64,000 nucleotides of DNA from Neolentinus lepideus HHB14362 ss-1. Taxonomy: Eukaryota > Basidiomycota > Agaricomycetes > Gloeophyllales > Gloeophyllaceae. The stretch is taken from the NCBI GenBank assembly GCA_001632425.1, contig KV425581.1:261373-325372 (forward strand). The letters run 5' to 3'. Under the pieces are notes generated by a model, which saw only the letters and a program-made list of their open reading frames with translations, was not told the origin of the DNA and did no database searches. Below, piece by piece: positions 21,978-32,339 of the stretch (position 1 is the first letter of the stretch; every line of letters begins with the position of its first letter). The position numbers and the translations under genes are program-made.

Positions 21978-23750
21978 TCAATACTGAGGAGAGGGAGAGG
22001 GTGTGAGTGAGCCAAAACGTGATATGTAAGGGAAATAGCCGACGCACCCGAATCTGGTATGACCCGCTCGCCTTCGTCAGGTAGCGCACCCACTTGACGC
22101 TCTGGTAGTTACCCTTCTCAAACACCTTCAGGAAGCGCACAATGAGCCCGGACGCGGTGAACATGAGGACCTGAAAGTCCACGTCGATGGGCGGCCGCGC
22201 CCACACTTGCCGCGTCGTCGTGCTCGTTAGCTCGGCCATGGCAGTGAAGGTGCACTCCTGCCCGCCTTGTATCCGAGGAATCCTGTATAGCTGTTAGCGA
22301 CGCCCGGCGATGATGAACAGACCGCCACCCACTTCCAGATAACGACGTTCTCCGCAGGGGCGTACTTCGCCTTCCCCGAAGCGACCTTGCAGTCCACATT
22401 CGTAGTGTTGAGCGGCGTCGGTATCCGCACGACGACGTGCGTCGCCGACAGCTTGTTCCCAAAGTTCGCCTTCACGACGATATCATACGACACGCGTGTC
22501 GTCCCGAGCTCGTTCACCGTCGCCACGACGCGCAACGGCAGCTTCACGTTGCTCGTCGCGCGATAGCGCATCAGCTCGAACTCCCCGTCCGGTGGGACGA
22601 AGCTGATCGTCCGGCTCGCGTCGAACTCGTTCAGCCGCACGCACTGGTGGAAGCGGCAGTCGTCCAGCTCTACCGCGTCCCCCGCGCCCGTGCGGTCGTT
22701 CTTGTCGATCACAAGCTTGTCGTTCAGCCCGAACTTGCACTCGGGCGTGCCGGTAAGGTACGCGCGCATTTGGATGAAGCCGTCGACGTCCGCGCGCAGA
22801 ATCGAGCCTTACCGTCCTGGTCAGCCAAAGTAACACTATTTCTGACAGCACTGCACCTTTCGCGCTCATGCTGAGGTTGACCGTCTCGATCACGTCGACG
22901 AAGGCTTCGTTCTTCTTGTACTTGACATCACCTCGCCGCCAACTGATGGCACCGGTCGCTTGCGTTGTGATCTTCGAAGATTCCTCCTGTAACGTGGCAG
23001 TGTCCAATAAAGCATAGACCTTAGGCAACATCAGTTACTCACCGGTGCTATCGAGGTCGACATGACACTCTCCGTTGTAATGTAGCTCTTGAGCGTATCG
23101 ATCTCGCTGTTCTGCGGGTACCCAAAATCCACGATCTCTAAGCCACCGAGTCAGTCCACTGTGCATCCCACAAGAGCCTGCCCGGCTCACCGTCTATCAG
23201 CTCATAAATTAACACAAAATTGTTCTTGACCGACTCCTCATCCACCTTCCCAAAGTAAGACTTAGCAATCGCGATGAAGCGGTAGCAGAACTCGAACACG
23301 AGCGCAGCGTTGGCGTTGCATCTGCGTAACAATTTAGTACTTTTAAAAAATAGTACATAGCACACACCACGCACTTTGTCACCGCGACGACGTATAGATT
23401 ATTGATCCGGACGTGGAAGAAGCTCGTTGAGCCGAGGGTGATGATAGGAGACCGCACATCGCTATTCGAGACGACCTGTATCCGGAAGACGTCCGCGATC
23501 GACCGCCTGCACAACCACGACCTCCGTAAGCCACGTCCGCGATGCCAGCGCCGTCCCTCAAACCTACTTCAGGTCCGTCCGGTACAGCCTGGAGATGAGG
23601 ACCTGCGCTGCGTCAGCCAGCCCCGCGCCGCGACTGCGAAGGTTGTGCTCACCTCTCCCTTCTGGTTGAAAATGAAGAAAGCCTGAAGGGTTGGAGAAGA
23701 AATTAGCAACAAATAGCGCTCGTGTGTGCGCATGAACTCACCGAGATCAT
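21978..23750 (-). CDS. AP-2 clathrin adaptor complex mu subunit
   Basis: Medium chain of the plasma-membrane endocytic adaptor. The start at 23750 encodes only MIS before an intron, then [10 protein letters not shown], another intron, [12 protein letters not shown], and [12 protein letters not shown]. The N-terminal longin-like domain continues with [58 protein letters not shown] and [16 protein letters not shown]. The mu-homology domain follows: [63 protein letters not shown] and [29 protein letters not shown]-type sequence and MISxFFIFNxKGE point to AP-2 rather than AP-1 mu. I place the stop at 21978 after a 64-nt last intron, giving an end of SYQIRY; reading through that intron instead would stop at 21934. 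Confidence 0.9.
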
Positions 23751-24022
23751 GGAGGTCGAGGTGAACGCGCGGTCGGCGCTAGACTTGTAAACGACGTCTC
23801 CTCAATGAGTAGGCGAGTAGGTCGGCGCAACGTTAACGCCATCACCGCACGACACTTTCTAATTTCCCAATCCCTCTCAGCTGACCACCACGGCCACTGC
23901 GCGGTCGTATTATTACTCATTTTCACCGATCTATTCTCTGATCCTCTACCAATATGCACGGCGATTTTTCGGACAGCAAAGAGAACGTGCAACGCTTATG
24001 CAACAAATCCCCGCTCGCCGAC

Positions 24023-24029
24023 TATAAAT
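24023..24029 (+). promoter_or_regulatory. TATA-like box upstream of the secreted esterase
   Basis: TATAAAT lies 44 bp before the esterase ATG at 24073, inside the 322-bp divergent spacer shared with AP-2 mu. The position suits a core promoter with a short leader; this is inferred from sequence only. Confidence 0.4.
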
Positions 24030-24072
24030 TCGCGGGTGGGATGCAGGGTGCACTAGGTCTCCTCGGTGCACG

Positions 24073-25544
24073 ATGAGACTCCCCTCCGGCCTTGTATCAG
24101 CAACCCTGCTCTTCACCGCGTCGGCAGCAGTCGCCCAACAGCTCACATGGGGGACCACCAAGTACTTCTTCGTCTTTGGCGACTCGTACACGACCGACGG
24201 GTACAACGTCTCCGCGGGGATTAATTCCCCGGACCCAGGTTACGTGAGTGGAGTTTCCCCTACCCGAAGTGTGTTGGGGTGCGAATGCGAATTCGAACGC
24301 AGACGTCGTCAAACGGGCCGAACTGGGTCGAGTTCTTGAGTGAGGAGTCAAACACTTTTTGCGCCATGTATCGGTATCTAAAACCTAGGAAATGTAGCGA
24401 ACACCTACAACGTCACTAATACCAAGGTAAGCACGCGTAATCCTGCTTCTCGCATATTGTAACCAGTACTTGCGCTTCCTATGAAGACATACGACCTCGC
24501 ATACGGCGGTGCGACCATAGACTCGGCTCTCGTGCAGCCTTACCTGCCGACCGTCCTGTGCGCACATTGCACAAATGCTCTCTTTACACTGACACTGACA
24601 GGACCTCCCCAGGTCCATTGTCGACCAGGTCAGCCAGTTCAATGAGTACCTGGCCAGTAAGCCTGCAGAAGCTCCGTGGACCAGCGCAGACTCGCTGTTT
24701 GCAGTCTGGATTGGTATCAACGATGTAGTACGTGTCGATATCTAAAATACGTCTTATTCCTACCTACCTGCTCTCTCTTAACCGTAAAGGGAAACTCCTG
24801 GTCATGGGTGAGTGTATGCCACATCTGCTGCGGGAACTTGTATCTGAATATGTCGCACTAGACAAATGTCTCCCAACCCGCATTCTACACCGTGCTCATG
24901 AATAGGCTATTCGGTCAAGTACGCTTTCACTCTTGCTCGCACCTCACCGCCTTCCTGCTTTTCTGACCCCGCCAATAGGTAGAATCACTCTACGACGCCG
25001 GCGCGCGCTCCTTCCTCTTCCTCACCGTCCCGCCCACGAACCGCGCGCCGCTCTTCCTCGAGCAGGGCGTCAACACCACTATCGCCGTGCAGTCCGCCAT
25101 CGCCGACTACAACGCGCAGCTCACATCGTACGTCCGCCAGTTCCAGGCCTCGCACGCGGACCTCGGCCAGGTTACGGTGTTCGACACGCAGCCGGTGTTC
25201 AACACGCTGCTGGACGCGGCGGAGACGTTTGGGTTCGTCAACTCGACGGGGTACTGCGCGGCGTATGCGAATGGGACGCCGGGGCGGACGACGCAGGTGG
25301 AGGGGTGTGCGCCGGTGTCGACGTATTTGTGAGTTTTCTTGGGTGTGGAGGGTGGAAGAGTGGCTAATTAATGATGCTCGAACGTTTAGCTGGCTGAACA
25401 CACTGCATCCCGTGTTCACGGTGCACGAGTAAGTGGCGGCAGTTGGTATCAAGTGTTCGTGTTGTCTAATTGGTTTGTAGCATCCTTGCCAAGGCTATCT
25501 CGAGTGCCCTCAGCACTAACACGTACACTGGTATTGCGTACTAG
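24073..25544 (+). CDS. Secreted GDSL/SGNH esterase, carbohydrate esterase family 16-like
   Basis: A probable extracellular acetylesterase acting on plant polysaccharide side chains or acetylated oligosaccharides. The signal peptide is MRLPSGLVSATLLFTASAAV with an Ala-Gln cut region. SGNH blocks are visible in order: YFFVFGDSYTTDG (nucleophile Ser), NGPNWVEFL, TYDLAYGGATID (oxyanion Gly), FAVWIGINDV (Asn), and WLNTLHPVFTVHDILA (His). The residue three before that His is Asn where many GDSL enzymes have Asp. Several introns of 50-70 nt are required; for example PTVL joins SIVDQV through an acceptor just before GTCCATTG. N-glycosylation sequons are frequent (NVS, NVT, NTT, NST). A TATA box lies upstream. 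Family level is sure; the exact substrate is not. Confidence 0.88.
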
Positions 25545-26553
25545 ATGTCGCTGGGTCATCTGTCAGTCGAGTATGCTGCAATATAGTCGCATTTGTTTTG
25601 GCGCTGTTTCATGAGAGCACGGGACTGTGACGGTAGATGGACTAAATAGGTAAAGGAGCAGCCATATATAGCAACTGAGATGACTCTTACGTGGATGCCG
25701 TCTACACTCGCCTGGTAAGTATATAATTCTGACATAGTCGAACCACGATTCACCACGCTTCAAGATGTAGCAACGTTCCTGCATGGATACGTGCACGAGT
25801 CCTGCCACAAAGTCAGCAAGAACAAAACTGCACTGGCATCCTGTCCACCACCATGATCAGTAGAGGCCACATCAAGTTTGAAGAACTTGTCTCCAGGCTA
25901 TGGCCTTATATATTACAGATGTAGCGAAAGTACCACAAATGCAACTATTATAAGGTTTGACTCCGATATGTACATCAGACTGATCAATTCACTGTCATCC
26001 TCACTAACCTGTACACAGATGACATCGATGAACCCAAGCCTGCGAGATGTCGACCCTGTCTTCGGAATTGAGCTCCATTGACGCTGAGCACTGGTATGAC
26101 TCGTGTTACAGTGACCCGCCGATGTCGTCCCTAGATTCGAATAGCACGGTCCATGGTCATGGGCTTGTTTCTTTAGCCCGACAGCTCGAGGATACGTGAG
26201 ATTGGTCTTCAGATCCTCCCTCACCTTCGCTAATGTCAGTCACCCCCTCCCCCCCCCGGGGCCCTACGTTTGGTATCCTGTCATCTGACAGGCTTCCTTG
26301 CAGATTTTGGGTATGGCACTCGGGTCGGTGGGACGATTTTGCATAACGAGCCAGGCCCCAAACCTGCCTGCTAAGTTTATCCAACCCCTCCCCCCAGAGA
26401 CCATCCATCGGCTACTTGATGCACACCCGTATTTCCACTGCAATGCAGCGAAAGTCCCGCTCTCCGGATGCTATTGGAAGGAAGACTCCTGCAGATCAGA
26501 TACAACGAGCGATACCACAAATCCAGAGGGAGAAATCAAAAAAAAAAAAATAC
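25545..26553. other. Intergenic region, convergent 3' ends
   Basis: About 1 kb between the esterase and the Trf4-type gene, which converge. It holds C-rich and A-rich runs (about 26230-26260 and 26538-26550) but no gene, RNA or terminal-repeat pair that I can support. Confidence 0.5.
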
Positions 26554-28853
26554 TCAAGGCGTAAGCTCGTACTCGTCCTCGCTCTCCCCAGCACCCTTCG
26601 ACAGCCAATACGACCTATTCCTTCCCGAGAACGCCGGTCGCCGGCTCCTGCCCTTGGGTGACACAGACCGCTCGACATATATAACGCCCTCCTCCTCTTC
26701 GTCCGTAGTGAAATACGCTGTGTGCACGTCCTGCGAGGTGCCCGTCCGCCGTCGCTTGCGGGGCGGCTCGCGCTTGTCGACGGCGCGTTCCTCGACGGGA
26801 GACGAGACGGGAGACGCGCTCTGCGTCCGGGAGCGGGAACGGGAACGGGAACGGGAACGGGAACGGGAGCCATGGTTCTCGGGCGACGAGACGCCGAGCA
26901 TGCGATGCAGCACACCGCTGTCGAAGACGTCTTGCACCTGCTTGCGGTGGTTGACAGTCTGCAATATATATTATGCCACAATAAGAAAATAACGGAGGCG
27001 GGCGGGGTGGGGAGATACACGCACCTCTTGCGTTACGCCGAGAACGCTGGATAGGATGCTCATCTCTTCTGGATCGTGGGGGCGCACGGCGCGTCCTCCT
27101 CTCCGAGCGCTGAGCATGCCCGCGCGCAGGTACGCAGCGGCTGTCATGATGCCATGGGCGCCGGCGAGTGTCGTTCTGACCCTGTTGATCCCATACGAGC
27201 CTTTGGAGATGTCGTTCGCTGATGACACATAGTCAGTAAATTATCCCGATACAGGAATAAATAAAGACTCACATGGGTCGGCGGGGTCTTCGATTGACAA
27301 TAGTTGACTCTGATTGGGCTTCAACCAGCCCCTCTTCGCCTTACTGAAGTAGGTCCCACCGTCCCTCAGTGAGATCCCCACTTCGTGATAATTGAAGTAA
27401 CACCCGTAAAGCTCGAAAAATTCCATAACCAGCACTCCCAGATTCTGGCTTGGATCAATCTCCCCCCTCCTGATTTTTGGATGCATCTGCAAAAAGCTAA
27501 TAACCATACACACCAAGGAATAACTCCCCAGCCCGCCAGTAAACACCTCATTCATACTGCGCTGGTGCATGAACGTCTTGATGATCATGACGAGGGGCTT
27601 GAGCGCAGGAAGGGCCTTGAGGAAATGCTGAATCATCTTGACAACGGGGACACCGTTCACCTGGTTCACGGAGACGTCGACGGAGAGGCGGCCGTGGGTC
27701 GTGACGAATTTGATGATGGGCACCTTGGCTTTGGCGATTATGGACACCTTGTCGGTGACGCCGGAGCGTTTCATCGTATTCGCGAGCGCGTGCAGGACGG
27801 TGACTTTGTTGGAGTAGGCCATCGAGTCGGAGTGCACGACGAGGTCGATGTCGCTGTGGCGGGTCAATACCTACGAAGGGAAGGTAAGAGCGAATGCTTA
27901 CCCTAAGGGCAGATACAGCTTCGTCTCATAACTGCCAAAAGGGTGGACCTTCGCGTCCGGGAACTGCTTCGTAATCGCATTCGACACGATAGCGATGACC
28001 ATGCCCCGGACCTCATCTTCGACGGGAGTAGGCGTAATATACCGATTGAACGCCTCCACCTCTCGGTGCAGCCTGCGATAGCGCAATTAGAGATTAAGCC
28101 CAGTGGTATCGGGCCGCATACATACATTTCTGCCACATTATTGCAGCTTTCCCAGTCCACGTCGTAGACCCACGGTGCTCTACGACACGCCGCGTCTACC
28201 CTCTGCTTCTTGTTCGCATACCCGTCATCTATGTCGCGCTCATCCACTTTCCTCTTCTTTCCCGGACTATCCGTCACCTTCCTCTTGCCTCGATCCCACT
28301 CCCGAACATGCTCCTCTCTTTCTCGCTCCCTTTCCCTCTCCTTCCCTTTCCTTCGGTTCGCGCCATCTTCTTCGTCAAAATCCAAGCTGAAGGGTATGAA
28401 GTCTTCACCCCGTTCAAACGTGTTCTTGGGTTTTGGCTCCGTCGTTGGTGACGAACGACGTGGACGAGCCGATGTGGGACTGCCCCGCAGAGCTTCCTGA
28501 AGCGCCTTCACTGCTTTTGAGGGAGAGGTCGCGCTCGCAGGCTCCTCAACCCCCAGGCCGTCATACCGTCCCCCATTAAGCATAGGTGGCGGCGACGCCA
28601 ACCTAGACAATAGCGACCTCTTCCCCTTTTCACCAAAAACCTCCGGCTCCCTCTCCTTCGTCCTCTTCCGCGACCTCTGCTTCGTCTTCCCTTTCCCCTT
28701 TTCTTCGATCAACTCCGCGTCCTCCTTCTCCCATTCTCTCGAGACCCTCCTCGACGGTCCAGGATCATCGCTCCTTTCCGACTTCCTCCTGTCATTCTTC
28801 CTCCTGTCCTTCCGCCGCGCTGTTGAGCTCGACTCCACTTCGGTAGCCATCAT
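26554..28853 (-). CDS. Non-canonical poly(A) polymerase, Trf4/Cid14/PAPD5 family
   Basis: Catalytic subunit of a TRAMP-like complex that tags nuclear RNAs for exosome decay. The start is at tandem ATG codons (28853 and 28850; MMATEVESSSTARRK), followed by a long basic/acidic disordered region with Arg-Glu repeats. The core starts with RAPWVYDVDWESCNNVAEML, HREVEAFNRYITPTPVEDEV and VHPFGSYETKLYLPLG. An intron then joins DIDLVVHSDSM, creating the G-S ... D-x-D nucleotidyltransferase site; the third acid is in LSVDVSVNQVNGV. The PAP-associated part includes PLVMIIKTFMHQRSMNEVFT, GGLGSYSLVCMVISFLQ and NYHEVGISLRDGGTYFSK. The C-terminus has an RS repeat coded by a GAACGG tandem tract near 26840. 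The frame stays open about 145 codons upstream of 28853. Confidence 0.9.
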
Positions 28854-29479
28854 GAAGTCGTAGCTGCGAAGGTGGGAGAAAATGGCTGAGCTTCGGCCAA
28901 GATACGGCTGGAGTTGGCGCGTGGATAGTTTAATTGTGCGTTTCTGTGATTGCGGAACGCGCGATTCACGAGCCTTGGGCCTCACGGGCTTCGTGGGCTT
29001 CTTAGTGTTACCGAGCTTAGTCTTGGGGACTGCAGGAAATTCAGGAAATGCAGGGCTTTTACTAGGAAGTGATAATAGACTGTTATCCAAGATCGAGCTT
29101 AAATGAGATGGAGGTTTGAGGCTCGTTCGTGGCTTTGGGACCTCCACAAGAGCTCGTCTTTCAAGTGTGATCTTCGATTCTTGGAATAGACGCTCCGATG
29201 TAAAGTTGCTGTGCTCGCGCAGTAGAATTTGCGAGGAAGTAGGAAGATATGCGCGCAGGCGCGATGTCCTTAGGAGCGCCACAGCTAGCACGACGGCAAT
29301 AGTTCAAAGCGCATGCACGTCGATGTTGAGCAAATAGATTCTGACATTTACGGCAATTAGACACTTAGTACTTAGTAATAGTTCGGTGTAATAAATAAAT
29401 ACATAAATAATCTTCTGTCGGGCGCTATCATCATTGCCCGCGGTGCCCAACGCTGCTCCCCGGATATAGGTCGAACTCG

Positions 29480-31897
29480 ATGGTATCGGCGCAACACCAC
29501 ACATCAAACCGCCTATACGATGCACTGAACGGGACCAACAATGCCACTTCGAAACTAAACACTATCCTGGCTTACCCATCGCGCCTCCTGCATCGTGTGC
29601 GCAATGGGATCGACGAGCTTCTGTACCAGGAAGAACAGGCGGTACTAGCGTACGCGGAGGGCGATGGCGCAGGCGGCGCCAAGTCGTCACGATACGGCGC
29701 CGTGGTCCTGCCTGGCCCGTGGGGGTTCTTGACGTCGGGCTATGTGGTCGGGCTGTTTGCTATGGTGAGCGCGTCCATCCACGATACGAGCGCGCAATGT
29801 GAGACGTTGGTTAGGCTTTGATTCTGAATCGCATACAAAACGTTGTGGTCCCGCCGCGCCATCCGCTGGCGTACCGTGCGCACCGTGCTAGGCCGCCGTA
29901 TCAGGGCCGAGTGTCGTGGTTCCGTTTGGTGTACAGCTCTATATTCCCTGTGGATCTCTCGTCGACGTTCTGCCGTCTTGTTTTGCGCATACCGTCGTTG
30001 TACTTTTTGACCAAATCATTGGCGCTGTGGACGATCATCTTATTGCAGACCGTGGACCTCTTTCCGTCTTGGCAATGGAGTTGGTTACAGGTGATCGGTA
30101 ACTGGGCAGGGAAGAAGGAGATGGAGGAGGTGTGCTGGTTTACGTTTGCTGCAATATGTGGTGGAATATGTGTAGGAGCACTTACAAGAGGACTGGAGGG
30201 GCAAGGGTCACCCAATAGCTCCCCATTCAACCTGGTGCGCCGCCATGCTTCTTGTTCATTACCGACCCGTCTCACTCGTCGGTCGAAACCAGTTCGGATA
30301 CGCGTTCCTTCTGCACATCTACTCGTCCCCACTAACCCACACAAAGAAAGTCTCGGGAATGCCCTCCCGTCCCGACGCACATGTTATAATCACCATCATC
30401 CTTCCGCTTCTTCAGGTGCCGTTCTTCGGTTACGACCATGGGTGTGTACTAAAGGGTTTTCAGGTGGTTATGATTCACGCCCTAGGAACAAAGCAGCGGT
30501 GGTCACGTCGGCGTCTCATACCTACAACAATATGCTCCGTCTTGACGCTCATCCACTTTCATTCTGTTTTGTGGTTGTCCGAGAAACCATATCCACTGCT
30601 CAACTATCTCCCTTGTGTCCTCGAGTCGACACTGGGTGCCATTACCCTTCTCACGGTCGCTTTGAATGCAATCACGCAGCTCCTGCTAGAAGGCGCCGTC
30701 ACTAGACCTTTGTTCGGTCATGCACAAGCGCTACTTCCCCGATGGGACGAGGACTTCTCCGTTGCTCTCCTTCGGCTGGGCACCGCTAGCTTGGAAGCCA
30801 CTAGCGTCGCAGGACTGGGCAATGAAGTCGGTGGTGTGCACGCCGCGGACCTATCCTCACCCGTAGTCAGGCACCCCCAGCCACACACCGAATACGGCGA
30901 GGTCGAGTTAAATCGCTTCGGCGTGGCGTCCGTCTCGCGCGCGGTACAGGGTCGTACGAGGAAGGAGGGGTTCGCGAACGAGATCAGGCATGTGCGGACA
31001 GGCACGGGGCAAGATGATTTGTGGTGGGATGCGGTGTGGTATAAAGAGTTTGCGCGGTTTGGGGTGACTGTGTGGAAGATTTGTAAGGGGTTTGGAAGGT
31101 GGTTGTGGAATTTGGTGCGGATGAAGCCAACGCCATTGTTTGATCGGACTCCCTTGGTGCCCGACTACGACGTGCATAGCGAGGCGAGTGACGAGGACGA
31201 GGCGGATGAGCTGGTCAGGGATGTTTATGAAAAGTTTACTCGGGAGGAGATTATCAGCGACGACGACGAGGACTATCGACCACCTTCGGGTTCACGTACT
31301 ACCTCGGACGACGATGGTTCCAACTCGGAAGAAGATGAGGAGCCCGCATCGGACACTGTGAAGCTGTACGCCGACCTCACAGAAGCTTCATCAAGTCGAG
31401 CTGCGCCAGTTCTGATCGCACATATGACGAATACGACGCCGTCGCCATTGACGAGACGGAAATACCGTCATCTTATGGGCCCCTCCAAGCGGCTGGATTT
31501 CACCAGGTCACCCAGTCCGCCAGACTTGGAATGGTTAGAGACACAGCGACAGGCATGGCTTGCCTCGAAGTCAACGCAGAGAAGGCGTGAGGTGGATGAC
31601 GAGAGCAGGCGGAACTGTGTTATTTGTACAGTCGAGCCGCGACAGATTATCTGTTGGCCATGCCGGTGTGTTTCACTTTAATATCTCTTGTTGTGGTGTT
31701 TCTGATCGCGTTCTCTTGCCACAAAGATGTCTAGCACTGTGTGACGACTGTCGGGAGAACTTGGCGTCTCGGTCGTCGGCCTCGAAGCACACTTGTCCGT
31801 GCTGTCGTCGTCTGTGCGTAGTGCTTCGTCACTGTCTGGATTACTGTTAACTGACACCATCTAGTGTGGAGGGCTATTCCAGGATATTTGTTCCTTA
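29480..31897 (+). CDS. Asi1/Asi3-like multi-pass membrane RING E3 ligase
   Basis: A membrane protein ending in a RING finger, matching the pattern of Asi-type inner nuclear membrane ubiquitin ligases. It starts at 29480 (MVSAQHHTSNRLYDAL). Intron 1 joins GLFAM to ALILNRIQNVV. Hydrophobic segments include WGFLTSGYVVGLF, SLYFLTKSLALWTIILLQ, AFLLHIYS, VIITIILPLLQ and AITLLTVALNAITQLLL. A long acidic stretch of Ser, Asp and Glu follows. The RING reads NCVICTVEPRQIICWPCR, then after an intron CLALCDDCRENLAS and HTCPCCRR. A last intron adds VEGYSRIFVP before the stop at 31897, an end seen in this family. The unusual Cys-rich RING lacks the usual single His spacing of classic C3HC4 fingers. It is divergent from the Trf4-type gene. 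Confidence 0.75.
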
Positions 31898-32230
31898 AGG
31901 AGCACTCCTGTCGCATGTTGCGCTGTGTTATCGTCGCTATGGTGCATCGCTGTACTTTTACATCTTTCGTGACCGCAAACGATTATGAATTCGTGTACTA
32001 ATGGATTGATCCCGGCCGCGTCTGCCAGCGTGCGGCCTTCTGCCTTTCGTATCCGCATAGACCAACGGCCTTTACGTATGGGTATTTTTGCAGGTCCTTC
32101 TAATCCACATGCTGTGACTGATATTGAGGCCGAGTAACAGTACCCAACAGCACGGCTGCTGCAAATCCCGTAAGTGCACGGGATGGAGCGGTCACGAGAT
32201 CGACGCCATCGGCTATAATCGGCCATGGTC

Positions 32231-32300
32231 GAGTCAGATTTTGTGCTCGTTAGGGGGTTTTATATAGACCGTAGGGCCTCTATTCCTTCTACCTTGACTC
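32231..32300 (+). promoter_or_regulatory. ILV2 promoter: two TGACTC motifs and a TATATA box
   Basis: GAGTCA at 32231-32236 (TGACTC on the other strand) and TGACTC at 32295-32300 match the core of the Gcn4/Cpc1 general amino-acid control site. A TTTTATATAG stretch sits between them at about 32258-32267, roughly 75 bp before the ILV2 ATG. These fit amino-acid-starvation control of branched-chain synthesis, but such short motifs occur by chance. Confidence 0.35.
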
Positions 32301-32339
32301 CCTTCCTCCCCTCCTCTGCTGTCGCGGACAACGCCAGCG

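Noticed and set aside
22437..22874. 145-codon plus-strand frame opposite AP-2 mu
   Set aside because: Arginine- and histidine-rich complement of a GC-rich conserved exon; a composition artefact.
26820..26870. GGGAAC hexamer tandem considered as a telomere-like or minisatellite repeat
   Set aside because: It is in frame and encodes the RS repeat at the C-terminus of the Trf4-type protein.
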